Shown piece after piece: positions 1-7,379 of a stretch of 34,376 nt of DNA. Source of the stretch: a virus; IMG/VR virus record IMGVR_UViG_3300025137_000133, positions 1 to 34,376 of that record, one strand, 5' to 3'. Numbering within the stretch: the first letter of the stretch is position 1; the number at the start of each line of letters is the position of its first letter. Both the position numbers and the translations under genes were made by a program. The notes under the pieces were generated by a model, which was given only the letters and a program-made list of their open reading frames with translations, was not told the DNA's origin and ran no database searches.

Positions 1-53
1 TAACAGTGACATTCATCGGAATGTCCTTTACAGAAACTCTAGACTTAGCGTAA
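1..53 (+). CDS. 3' end of an upstream gene (probably head/capsid protein), partial
   Basis: An open frame enters from the left edge (first full codon at base 3) and stops with TAA at 51-53. The visible tail reads TVTFIGMSFTETLDLA. The fragment is too short to assign by sequence. In phages with this order of adaptor and tail genes, the gene just before them is often the major capsid protein, so that is the best contextual guess. A strong hairpin follows directly, which fits the end of a highly expressed gene. The frame and stop are seen; the identity is inference. Confidence 0.45.
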   Translation, partial: TVTFIGMSFTETLDLA

Positions 54-62
54 TATAATACC

Positions 63-107
63 GTGGGTGGGAAACTTTGAGACTTTTTGATCTTGATACC
101 CACCCGC
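63..107 (+). terminator. Hairpin downstream of the upstream gene, possible partial terminator or mRNA-stability element
   Basis: Bases 63-71 (GTGGGTGGG) pair with 99-107 (CCCACCCGC) as a 9 bp stem with one G-U pair; 65-71/99-105 is perfect. The loop is 27 nt and T-rich, with no U-tract after the stem, so this is not a classic intrinsic terminator. The G/C run stands out in an AT-rich genome. It sits between the stop at 53 and the ribosome binding site (AGGAG near 114) of the next gene, a place where phages often reduce read-through from the capsid gene or protect its mRNA. Confidence 0.45.
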
Positions 108-124
108 ACTAACAGGAGAAAATT

Positions 125-433
125 ATGTATCAAGCTGATATAGCAAACACGAACGTAACCACTGAAGATAAAATTGTTATTGCGGGAAGAGCAAGAGCTT
201 ATGGTATTGTACTGAATACTACAGGAACTGCAGGAGACTTTCATTTAAAAGATGGCGGTGCTTCAGGAACTGTAAAATTTAAATACAAAACTACAGGCAC
301 AGCTTCAGGCGCATCACCTTTAGTAATTAATTTTCCACAACCAATTTTGTTTACTACAAATTTGTGTGTGGCGTTTGTAACGGAACATGTAACTGTTTGC
401 TCTATATTTCATAGTGGCGGAAATAATACGTAG
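125..433 (+). CDS. Small beta-rich virion-type protein, unknown function
   Basis: This 102-residue protein has an AGGAG ribosome binding site 7 bases before its ATG. It is rich in Thr, Gly and Val, with no transmembrane segment or signal peptide, and reads as alternating beta strands (for example KIVIAGRARAYGIVLN and PLVINFPQPILF). Placed between a likely capsid gene and tail adaptor genes, it could be a head decoration or head-tail completion protein. The N-terminal pattern (polar start, then an A-R-A segment followed by a hydrophobic strand) resembles the 111-residue protein at 13795-14130, suggesting a shared fold. I do not recognise a named family; the structural role is inferred from position. 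Confidence 0.55.
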   Translation: MYQADIANTNVTTEDKIVIAGRARAYGIVLNTTGTAGDFHLKDGGASGTVKFKYKTTGTASGASPLVINFPQPILFTTNLCVAFVTEHVTVCSIFHSGGNNT

Positions 434-444
434 GAGGCTAAATT

Positions 445-1386
445 ATGCCAAATACTACTTCAGGCACTAATGTTTTTGAGAAAACATTTTATATAGATGA
501 GATAATTGAAGAGTCTTATAATCGAATAGGACAATTCGATATGAGCGGTTATAATCTAAAAACTGCTCGGAGATCTTTAAATATTTTATTTTCTGAATGG
601 GGAAATAGAGGTCTTCATTATTGGGAAGTAGCAAATACAAATATCACTTTGGTAAATGGAACTAGCGAATATGTTTTGTTTAGATCCACGGGCGACGGTA
701 ATTCAAACGGAGTAACTACTACCTTATCCGCAGCCATAACTACAACTGCACAAACTACAGGAATTACATTAGCTTCAAAAACAGGAATGCCAACTTCAGG
801 CACGATTAATGTTGGATCTGAAAATATTAGTTATACAGGATTTAATAGTTTAGAATTAACAGGAGTTACAAGAGGAGTAAATGGAACTACAGCTGCCACT
901 CACAGTAGCGGAGCTGCAGCAACTAATTTTGTAAATGGTGCTGCTGAAGTTTTAGAAATGTCTTATAGAAATGCATCTAATGTTGATGCACCTTTAGAAA
1001 AAATATCTAGATCTCAATATCAAGCTTTATCTAATAAAACTGCAACAGGTCAACCATCACAATATTATATTCAAAGATTAATAGATAGAATTATAATTAG
1101 ATTATATTTAACACCTAGTAATACTGAAAATGGAAATGTAATTAATTTTTGGTATGAACAAAGAATACAAGATTCAGGTGCTTACACTAATGCAACAAAT
1201 GTACCGTACAGATTTGTTCCATGTATGTGTGCAGGATTAGCTTATTATTTAAGTTTAAAATATGCACCAGAAAAAACACAAAACTTAAAACTATTATATG
1301 AGGATGAGTTGAGTAGAGCTTTAGAAGAAGATGGTTCGTCTACGAGCACATATATTTCTCCTAAAACTTACTACCCAACAACTTAA
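445..1386 (+). CDS. Tail adaptor / head-to-tail connector-like protein
   Basis: This 313-residue protein starts after AGGAGG. Its N-terminal part (about 12-75) has the helical pattern of phage adaptor proteins: IDEIIEESYNRIG, then an R-x-L-N-x-L-F-x-E-W segment and a G-x-x-x-W segment before a beta strand, as in P22 gp4-like or T7 gp11-like gatekeepers. The C-terminal part (about 215-300) returns to helices with an Arg/Tyr-rich strand. Between them, residues 91-162 form a Thr/Gly-rich beta insertion ending LTGVTRGVNGTTAATHSSGA, which reappears in the next gene. It was probably a compact adaptor that gained a beta domain. Position beside 2198-2851, which has a similar helical architecture, supports a neck role. 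Family assignment is moderate. Confidence 0.65.
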   Translation: MPNTTSGTNVFEKTFYIDEIIEESYNRIGQFDMSGYNLKTARRSLNILFSEWGNRGLHYWEVANTNITLVNGTSEYVLFRSTGDGNSNGVTTTLSAAITTTAQTTGITLASKTGMPTSGTINVGSENISYTGFNSLELTGVTRGVNGTTAATHSSGAAATNFVNGAAEVLEMSYRNASNVDAPLEKISRSQYQALSNKTATGQPSQYYIQRLIDRIIIRLYLTPSNTENGNVINFWYEQRIQDSGAYTNATNVPYRFVPCMCAGLAYYLSLKYAPEKTQNLKLLYEDELSRALEEDGSSTSTYISPKTYYPTT

Positions 1387-1388
1387 TT

Positions 1389-2201
1389 ATGAGTAATTTA
1401 TCAAAAGGAAAATACGCATTATTTATTTCAGATCGATCGGGATTGGCTTTTCCTTATCGAGAAATGGTAAGAGAATGGAATGGTGCTAGAGTTCATACTT
1501 CTGAGTTTGAACCTAAACAACCACAATTAGAACCAAAACCGTACACTGCAGATCCTCAAGGTTTACCTCATCCAAGACCTGCAAGAGTAGAACCTCCAAC
1601 TGTAGATTTTTTAAACGATGATCCTTTTACAACTATTGGATCTTCAACTTTAGTTACTGTAGCTCAAACAAACAGCACAATGTTAACAGATGATGCTGTA
1701 AGATTTCAAGCAGTTAAAAGCCCTGTCGGAGGAGTTACAACAAACACCTTACAATTAGGGACAACTTTAAATGGAGATGTTACGACAACAGCCAACACTA
1801 TAGTTTTAAATGATACTTCTATTTTTCCAACTTCAGGATTTGTGGTAATTGAAAAAGTTCACGCTCAAGACGGTACAATTGATGCTGGAAGAATTGAAGA
1901 TGAAACTGTTCAATACACAGGAGTTTCAGGAAGCAGTTTAACAGGATGTATTAGAGGAACAGCTGCCCCGTTTAGAGGAAAAACTCCACCTAACACAACA
2001 GCTAGAACTCATTCAAGCGGAGCTAAAGTGTTTGGAAGCTATAAAATAACAATGATTGAATCTTCTATTCCTTACACAGGACAACCATCAACTTTACCTA
2101 GAACTAATAGTTTTACTTTTAATTTAAAATCTAACGCAACATCAACAGAAACGGGAGGCGGTCTTGAAGTTTTGGTAGGACCTGTTAATGTAAGAGCATG
2201 A
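1389..2201 (+). CDS. Virion protein with zinc-ribbon-like N terminus lacking the cysteines, plus beta domain
   Basis: This 270-residue protein starts two bases after the previous stop. Residues 9-49 (SDRSG...FPY.EM..EWNG.RVH..E.EPK.PQ) follow a pattern that in other phages is a zinc ribbon with CxxC pairs (C-D-R-C-G-F.., then C..C before EP.HPQ). Here the expected Cys positions are Ser/His/Thr-type residues, so the metal site appears lost. A Pro-rich linker (50-72) follows. Residues about 124-217 form a beta domain matching residues 91-162 of the upstream protein (PTSG, YTG, LTG..RG, THSSGA). The gene overlaps the next by ATGA. A role in the neck or tail is inferred from neighbours; the degenerate-ribbon comparison is from memory of related families. 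Confidence 0.6.
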   Translation: MSNLSKGKYALFISDRSGLAFPYREMVREWNGARVHTSEFEPKQPQLEPKPYTADPQGLPHPRPARVEPPTVDFLNDDPFTTIGSSTLVTVAQTNSTMLTDDAVRFQAVKSPVGGVTTNTLQLGTTLNGDVTTTANTIVLNDTSIFPTSGFVVIEKVHAQDGTIDAGRIEDETVQYTGVSGSSLTGCIRGTAAPFRGKTPPNTTARTHSSGAKVFGSYKITMIESSIPYTGQPSTLPRTNSFTFNLKSNATSTETGGGLEVLVGPVNVRA

Positions 2202-2851
2202 CATACGATGAATTAAAAACAAAAATTAGAGACTACACAGAAGTAGACAGTAATGTTTTTACTGATACTATTATAAATGGTTTCATTGAAGATGCTGAAT
2301 TTAGACTACTTAGAGAAGTTGATTCTGATAATAATAGATTTTATGCTACAGCTACTTTGACTGTAGATCAGAGATATGTTCAAACTCCCGACGATCTTTT
2401 AATAGTTAGATCTGCTCAAATTGTAGACTCGAGTGGTGTAGGAGCAGGTACTGAAAGAGACTTCCTAGACTATAGAGATACCAATTTTATGGCAGAATAT
2501 AACAAATCTGATGCTACAGGAGTTCCAAAATACTATAGCTACTGGGATGAAGAGCATTTGGTTTTTGCCCCGGTCCCTAATGCTACTTACTCAATTCAAT
2601 TAAATTATATCTTGAAACCACAAGGATTATCTAGTACAAATGCTACTACATACTTAAGTAAAAAATTTCCCAACGGCTTATTGTATGCTTGCCTAGTAGA
2701 GGCATATGGATTTTTGAAAGGTCCACTTGACATGCTCCAACATTATGATAAAAAATACGTTGAAGCAGTTAAAGGATTCTCAATTGAGCAAATGGGAAGA
2801 CGAAGACGAGATGAATATCAAAGTGGTGTTCCTCGAATTGGAAAACAATAA
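2198..2851 (+). CDS. Phage adaptor / tail-tube gatekeeper-like protein (P22 gp4 / T7 gp11 type architecture)
   Basis: This 217-residue protein starts with an ATGA overlap on the previous gene, pointing to translational coupling. The N terminus (TYDELKTKIRDYTEV, then a helix FIEDAEFRLLREVD) is typical of phage adaptor proteins that sit under the portal. A beta sheet follows (residues 50-140, including YYSYWDEEHLVFAPVP and a YSIQLNYILKP strand), then a helical C terminus with Arg-rich QMGRRRRDE before the end. A partner role with the 445-1386 protein in the neck is likely. The family is recognised by architecture rather than by any catalytic motif. Confidence 0.7.
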   Translation: MTYDELKTKIRDYTEVDSNVFTDTIINGFIEDAEFRLLREVDSDNNRFYATATLTVDQRYVQTPDDLLIVRSAQIVDSSGVGAGTERDFLDYRDTNFMAEYNKSDATGVPKYYSYWDEEHLVFAPVPNATYSIQLNYILKPQGLSSTNATTYLSKKFPNGLLYACLVEAYGFLKGPLDMLQHYDKKYVEAVKGFSIEQMGRRRRDEYQSGVPRIGKQ

Positions 2852-2860
2852 GGAGTTTTT

Positions 2861-3328
2861 ATGGCAATAACACAAGCAGTATGTAGCAGTTTTAAAAAAG
2901 AACTTTTAGACGGAGACCACAGTTTCAAACAAACAGGTGGAGACACTTTTAAATTAGCTCTTTACACATCTTCAGCAACTTTAAATGCAAACACAGCAAC
3001 TTACTCAACCAACCCAGGCGGCGGATCTAATACTGAAGTAGCAAACTCAGGTACTTACTCAGCAGGCGGTAAAGCATTAGTTAACACTGGAACTTCAGTA
3101 GCTTCAGCAGTAGCAATAACTAACTTTTCTAATTTATCTTTCACAGGAGTAACTATCACAGCAAGGGGTGCATTAATCTACAACACAACTATGGGAGCTG
3201 GTTCAGGTACAACTGACGCCGTAGTAGTTTTAGATTTTGGTAGTGATAAAACTGCAACTTCAGGAACTTTTACAATTCAGTTCCCAGCATTCACAACAGC
3301 AGCAGCGATATTAAGAATATCCGGATAA
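2861..3328 (+). CDS. Conserved small virion structural protein
   Basis: This 155-residue protein has an AAGGAG site ahead of ATG. It opens MAITQAVCSSFKKELLDG, a start seen in many marine phage and cyanophage virion proteins, followed by a DTFKLALYTSSATL strand and then a Thr/Ala/Gly-rich beta domain (NTEVANSGTYSAGGKAL; VTITARGALIYNTTM) ending in a strand-rich segment. It has no catalytic motif. By position between neck proteins and fibre genes it is probably a tail or tail-associated component. Family recognition is reasonable; the exact role is unknown. Confidence 0.65.
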   Translation: MAITQAVCSSFKKELLDGDHSFKQTGGDTFKLALYTSSATLNANTATYSTNPGGGSNTEVANSGTYSAGGKALVNTGTSVASAVAITNFSNLSFTGVTITARGALIYNTTMGAGSGTTDAVVVLDFGSDKTATSGTFTIQFPAFTTAAAILRISG

Positions 3329-3343
3329 TAGGAGAAACCTCCT

Positions 3344-4810
3344 ATGGCGGATAAAACTTACACAGTCACAGTCGCAACGGGGCAACTGTATAATGGCGGT
3401 GGCGCAACAGGTAATGTTTATTATCTCGACGGTGTTCGTGATATGGATATTGTGTGGACGCAAGGTGCTACATTAAGATTTAATCAAGACGCTTCATCAA
3501 ACGATAATCATCCATTATTATTTACAAATGATTCATCAAATCCTAACTCTGGAAGAATAGAAACAGGAGTTGTTTATAATTTAGATGGATCATCAGTTCC
3601 TTATTCTGATTACGCTAGTGGAACTTTTAATTCAGCAACAACTCGATATGTAGAAATTACACCCGCAAGCGCACAAGATCTCTTTTACTATTGTTATTAT
3701 CACGGAATAGGAATGGGAGGAGAACTAGATATTGTTAATGATGCATGGGGATCTTTAAGTTGGAGTACAGGTCCTTGGGGTAATCAAGATGATTTATCAT
3801 TAACACTTACAGGACTTCCATTAAGTTTAAGTTTACAAAATGTTACAGCCACAGCAGAAGTAAATTCTGGTTGGGGAAGATCTACATGGGGTGCTTTAAG
3901 TTGGGGTGTAAGTTTTGCTAACGAAACAGCACAGCCAACTGGAATAGGCATGACCGCCACTTTAGGTGATGAAACAACAGCTGGAGAAATAAATAAAGGT
4001 TGGGGCAGAGAAGCTTGGGGTCGACAGGTTTGGGGAGATAATGAAAATTTTGTAGATGTTGATGTAACAGGAATTAGTTTAACAGCTAACCTTGGATCAG
4101 TAACAATTAGTGGTGAAATAAATATTGGTTGGGGCAGAAAAGAATGGGGAGAATTAGGTTGGGGTGTAAATACAGCAACCGCCAATGCTTCACCAACAGG
4201 AATTGGTTTATCCTCTTCTTTAGGTTCAGTATCTTTAACAACTGAAGTAAACACTGGTTGGGGCAGACAAACTTGGGGTGATTTAGGTTGGGGTATACCT
4301 GGAACTACAATCGCTCAAGGTTTTAGTTTATCTGCTAGTCTTGGTTCTGTAACCGCAACTGCTGAAGTAAATGCTGGTTGGGGCAGAAAAACTTGGGGTG
4401 AAGGTTTATGGAATAACGATGGAGACAATGTTGGTGTAGCAACAGGATTTGGATTAACTTCAACAGTTGCTGATGTAGGAATATCTACTGAAATTAACGT
4501 AGGTTGGGGAAGATCTACATGGGGTGCTTTAGACTGGGGTGGAGTATCTGATTCTATACAAGTAGCACCTACAGGAATAGGTTTAACAGCCTCTTTAGGA
4601 TCTGGTATTTATACTCCAAATACTATTGCCTCTCCTACAGGAATAGCCTTGACAAGTGCAGTTGGTAGTGTAAGTTTAACAGGAACGGGGACGGTAAGTT
4701 TAACTGGAAATAACTTGACAACGTCTACTGGATCGCTTAATGCTTTAATCTGGGAAACCGTCAATACCGGCACAACCGCTACTTGGAAAGAGGTTGACAC
4801 CGCAGCTTAA
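3344..4810 (+). CDS. Virion protein: cupredoxin-like domain fused to six GWGR repeats
   Basis: This 488-residue protein has three parts. Residues 1-132 look like a plastocyanin/cupredoxin fold: a strand TLRFNQ, then H56 in NDNHPLLF, and a C-terminal loop YYCYYHGIGMGG giving C117, H120 and M124. Together these form a His-Cys-His-Met set as in type 1 copper sites. Residues 134-400 carry GWGR.xWG units at 176, 219, 262, 305, 345 and 387 (period 40-43), each preceded by a beta segment of the TGIGLTASLGSV...EVN kind. The C terminus is Thr/Gly-rich. A GGAG site precedes ATG. It is probably a tail or fibre component. Copper binding is a prediction; related loops occur in many marine phage virion proteins and may only keep the fold. 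Confidence 0.65.
   Translation: MADKTYTVTVATGQLYNGGGATGNVYYLDGVRDMDIVWTQGATLRFNQDASSNDNHPLLFTNDSSNPNSGRIETGVVYNLDGSSVPYSDYASGTFNSATTRYVEITPASAQDLFYYCYYHGIGMGGELDIVNDAWGSLSWSTGPWGNQDDLSLTLTGLPLSLSLQNVTATAEVNSGWGRSTWGALSWGVSFANETAQPTGIGMTATLGDETTAGEINKGWGREAWGRQVWGDNENFVDVDVTGISLTANLGSVTISGEINIGWGRKEWGELGWGVNTATANASPTGIGLSSSLGSVSLTTEVNTGWGRQTWGDLGWGIPGTTIAQGFSLSASLGSVTATAEVNAGWGRKTWGEGLWNNDGDNVGVATGFGLTSTVADVGISTEINVGWGRSTWGALDWGGVSDSIQVAPTGIGLTASLGSGIYTPNTIASPTGIALTSAVGSVSLTGTGTVSLTGNNLTTSTGSLNALIWETVNTGTTATWKEVDTAA
3743..4543 (+). repeat. In-gene tandem repeats coding GWGR.xWG units (six, about 120-129 bp period)
   Basis: Six repeat units lie inside the 3344-4810 gene, each with GGTTGGGG(A/C)AGA coding G-W-G-R. 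A degenerate unit (AWGSLSWSTGPWG) lies ahead of them. Copies 1 and 6 share an identical 30-base stretch at 3869-3898 and 4502-4531, while inner copies have diverged, which points to recent copying or recombination between distant units. Confidence 0.8.
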
Positions 4811-4822
4811 ATTTAATAAAAA
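4794..4822 (+). promoter_or_regulatory. Possible sigma70-like promoter ahead of fibre gene
   Basis: A perfect TTGACA at 4794-4799 is followed after 17 bases by TAAAAA (4817-4822, four of six matches). The expected start near 4829 leaves a short leader with CGGAG before the ATG at 4845. The -35 lies in the last codons of the upstream gene. Such matches are common by chance in AT-rich DNA, so this is tentative. Confidence 0.3.
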
Positions 4823-4844
4823 TAACAAATCGGAGTAAATAATT

Positions 4845-5918
4845 ATGGCGAATTCAACATCAAGTTTTTTAAAACTTACAGTTCAAGCAACCGGTGAAAA
4901 CTCGGGAACTTGGGGACAAATTACAAACACAAATTTATTAATCGTAGAACAAGCAATTGCTGGTTATGAAGCAGTAGCTCTTAATGCTACAACAGGTGCA
5001 ACATTAACAGTTTCTAATGGTGCGGTTTCCAATGGAAAAAATGCAGTATTACAATTAACTGGAACTATTACAACAAACGTTAACGTAGTTGTTCCTGTAG
5101 TAGAAAAAGTTTACATCGTAGACAATGCCACTTCAGGCGCTTATTCAGTAACAGTCAAAACATCTTCAGGATCTGGAGTAGTATGGGCTGCAGCTGACAA
5201 AGGCACGAAGATGGTCTATGGTGATGGTACGAACATTGTGGACACAGCTTTCACAGAATTATCTTCAGACTTCTCACCGCAACTTTCAGCTAACTTAGAC
5301 ACTAATGGTCAAAATATTATTATTGATAATACAAAAGCTATTTTAGATGAAAACTCTAATGAGCAAATTAAATTTGCTACAACAGGTTCAGCTGTTAACG
5401 AATTTTCAGTTACCAACGCTGCATCAAGCGGCAGTCCTGCACTTTCAGTAACAGGTGGTGACACAAACGTTGACATGACGTTAACACCAAAAGGAACTGG
5501 TAGAGTTACAATTAATGGTGGTGGAAAAATTCAACAAATAGCAGAAAAAGTAACTATAGCTGCAACGGGTACAACAGGCGTAACTAACTTTGATGTAGTT
5601 ACACAATCTGTTCTTTACCATACAACAGCAGCTGCTGGTAACTTTACAGTTAACATTAGAGGTGATGGTTCTACAACTTTAAACAATATTATGGACACAA
5701 ATGAGTCAATCACAGTTGCTTTCTTAGTAACAAATACAGGCTCACCATATTATCAATCAGCTTTTACAATTGACGGATCAAGTGTTACTCCAGAATATCA
5801 AGGTGGAGCTGCACCTTCAGCTGGTAACGCTAACTCTGTTGACATATATACGTACACTGTAATTAAAACTGGAAGTGCTGCTTTCACAGTATTTGCGGCT
5901 CAAACACAGTTCGCGTAA
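4845..5918 (+). CDS. Tail fibre / virion structural protein
   Basis: This 357-residue protein has a CGGAG site before ATG. The N terminus (SSFLKLTVQATGENSGTWG, then TNTNLLIVEQAIAGY) is a signature shared by fibre-like virion proteins of marine phages and cyanophages, where it is thought to attach to the virion. The middle (about 150-230) holds short beta repeats (NIIIDNTKAILDENSNEQIKF; MTLTPKGTGRVTINGGGKI) typical of trimeric fibre shafts. The C-terminal 120 residues are a beta-rich head-like domain. With the next two genes it forms the fibre cluster. The family is recognised; receptor and exact location in the virion are unknown. Confidence 0.7.
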   Translation: MANSTSSFLKLTVQATGENSGTWGQITNTNLLIVEQAIAGYEAVALNATTGATLTVSNGAVSNGKNAVLQLTGTITTNVNVVVPVVEKVYIVDNATSGAYSVTVKTSSGSGVVWAAADKGTKMVYGDGTNIVDTAFTELSSDFSPQLSANLDTNGQNIIIDNTKAILDENSNEQIKFATTGSAVNEFSVTNAASSGSPALSVTGGDTNVDMTLTPKGTGRVTINGGGKIQQIAEKVTIAATGTTGVTNFDVVTQSVLYHTTAAAGNFTVNIRGDGSTTLNNIMDTNESITVAFLVTNTGSPYYQSAFTIDGSSVTPEYQGGAAPSAGNANSVDIYTYTVIKTGSAAFTVFAAQTQFA

Positions 5919-5939
5919 TAACATAGGAGAAGAAAGAAC

Positions 5940-6857
5940 ATGCCAATAATTGGAGCAAGAGGCGCAGCCTCAGCAGCAGGATTCGGAGGAATAGGCGGCG
6001 GTGGAAAAAGTTTTATTGAAGCCACTGGTGGAACAGTAACTGAATTTGGTGATTATAAAGTTCATACTTTTACTTCATCAGATAATTTTGTCGTTTCAAA
6101 AGCACCTCCAACTGCAGGTATTTCTTATACTATTATAGCAGGTGGAGGAGGAGGCGGAGATGGATCTTCTTACACAGTAGGAGGTGGAGGCGGCGGAGCT
6201 GGCGGAGTTAGATCAGTTACTGACGATAGCCATCCTGTAACTGCCACAAGTTATCCAATAGTAATTGGGGGTGGAGGAGCTCCCGAAACAAATGGATCAG
6301 TTTCATCTGGTTTTTCAATAACTTCAGCAGGCGGAGGAGCAGGTCAAGGTGGATCTGGTTCTACAGGCGGATCAGGAGGCGGTGGAGGCGGCCCTTCAGG
6401 CACTGGAGCAGCTGGAAACACACCACCCGTAAGTCCACCTCAAGGTAATAATGGAGGAAATGGTGGCACAGTACCTAACTCTCCTGGAACTACATATAGA
6501 GGCGGTGGCGGCGGAGGAGCAACAGCAGTTGGAACTTCAGGCCCACCAGCAGGAGTTGGAGGAGCAGGAACAGATTTTGCACCCATATACGGCACACCCA
6601 TAGGACCAACAAATACAGTTTTTGGAGGCGGCGGAGGCGGCGGCGCATCTAGAAATACAGGAGCAAGACAACCATCTGGCGGCGGCGGAACTGGCGGCGG
6701 CGGAGGCGGCGGCGGTGCTAATACAGGCGGTGCAGGTACAGTTAATACAGGCGGCGGAGCTGGCGGCGGCGGAATGCAAAATGTTTCAGGTGACCCCCCT
6801 TATCCAGGTGGATCAGGTGGATCAGGTAGAGTTTTAATAAGGTATTTATTTAAATAA
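5940..6857 (+). CDS. Glycine-rich tail fibre tip / adhesin-like protein
   Basis: This 305-residue protein has AGGAGAAG before ATG. After a short N terminus, residues 27-60 (ATGGTVTEFGDYKVHTFTSSDNF) form the small beta module that precedes glycine-rich domains in many marine phage fibres. From about residue 68 to 292 the protein is runs of 3-8 Gly broken by Ala, Ser, Thr, Asn and short Pro segments (NTPPVSPPQ, GPPAGV, GDPPYPGG). It ends in a strand GRVLIRYLFK. Such sequences form polyglycine type II helix bundles in known phage adhesins. The run-rich DNA raises GC locally and creates long alanine- or serine-rich open frames in other frames, which are not genes. Role: probable distal receptor-binding piece. 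Confidence 0.75.
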   Translation: MPIIGARGAASAAGFGGIGGGGKSFIEATGGTVTEFGDYKVHTFTSSDNFVVSKAPPTAGISYTIIAGGGGGGDGSSYTVGGGGGGAGGVRSVTDDSHPVTATSYPIVIGGGGAPETNGSVSSGFSITSAGGGAGQGGSGSTGGSGGGGGGPSGTGAAGNTPPVSPPQGNNGGNGGTVPNSPGTTYRGGGGGGATAVGTSGPPAGVGGAGTDFAPIYGTPIGPTNTVFGGGGGGGASRNTGARQPSGGGGTGGGGGGGGANTGGAGTVNTGGGAGGGGMQNVSGDPPYPGGSGGSGRVLIRYLFK

Positions 6858-6861
6858 AATT

Positions 6862-7335
6862 ATGGCACACTTTTCAAAATTAACAGAAAATACCAACGAA
6901 GTATTAGGAGTAGTTGTTGTAGATAACAACGACATTTTAAAAAATGGTGTTGAAGATGAAGCTACAGGAAAAACGTTTTTAGAAAATGCAGTTAATTGGC
7001 CAGCTAATCTGTGGGTTAAAACTTCATATAATACAAAATACAATCAACATAAAGAAGGTGGAACACCATTTAGAGGTAATTTTGCTACAATTGGTTATAC
7101 TTGGGATTCTGAAAATCAAATATTTTGGCCCCCTAAACCTTATCCTTCTTGGGTAAAAAATATTGCTGAAGCAAGATGGCAATCTCCTATTGGAGATCAT
7201 CCAAATTTTAAATCAATTACGAGCCCTGAAGATATTTGGCCTGATAACGTAGATAATTCTGAAATGTTAACACCAAATGGTGATGGTAATTCCTATGAGT
7301 GGAATGAAACTACTTTGTCTTGGGATATAGCTTAA
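6862..7335 (+). CDS. Conserved virion structural protein of marine phages
   Basis: This 157-residue protein begins four bases after the fibre tip gene. The N terminus MAHFSKLTENTNEVLGVVVVDNND.., the central K(T)SYNTKYNQH and the F..IGYTWDSENQIFWPPKPYPSWV stretch are widely conserved in cyanophage and pelagiphage virion proteins. In those phages it is encoded beside fibre genes. The C terminus has Trp-rich beta segments (EDIWPDN, YEWNETTLSWDI). No catalytic motif is seen. It is probably a small fibre- or baseplate-associated protein; function is not established. Confidence 0.7.
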   Translation: MAHFSKLTENTNEVLGVVVVDNNDILKNGVEDEATGKTFLENAVNWPANLWVKTSYNTKYNQHKEGGTPFRGNFATIGYTWDSENQIFWPPKPYPSWVKNIAEARWQSPIGDHPNFKSITSPEDIWPDNVDNSEMLTPNGDGNSYEWNETTLSWDIA

Positions 7336-7344
7336 TACACATTA

Positions 7345-7373
7345 TTGAATTATATAATTAAATATTATATAAT
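7345..7373 (+). promoter_or_regulatory. Candidate promoter of the oxygenase cassette, over two palindromes
   Basis: TTGAAT (7345-7350), a 17-base spacer and a perfect TATAAT (7368-7373) lie in the 44-base gap before the cassette. The palindrome ATTATATAAT occurs twice (7349-7358 and 7364-7373), the second covering the -10 box. The expected start falls at about 7380, exactly on the first ATG of the next frame. The mRNA would then be leaderless for that ATG, or would have a leader of about 51 bases for the ATG at 7431, which has GGAAG ahead of it. Confidence 0.45.
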
Positions 7374-7379
7374 GATACT

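Noticed and set aside
3784-4254. 156-residue open frame on the minus strand
   Set aside because: It lies antisense to the GWGR repeat gene; its Pro-rich repeats are the reverse reading of that array and it has no ribosome binding site.
3869-4531. CRISPR-like or mobile-element reading of the regular repeats
   Set aside because: The repeats are in frame, encode GWGR units and have coding spacers; no palindromic repeat or transposase is present.
6537-6837. Open frames rich in Cys/Ser/Ala (minus) and Ala/Glu (plus) within the glycine-rich gene
   Set aside because: They arise from GGC/GGA runs read in other frames; composition is extreme and they have no independent start signals.
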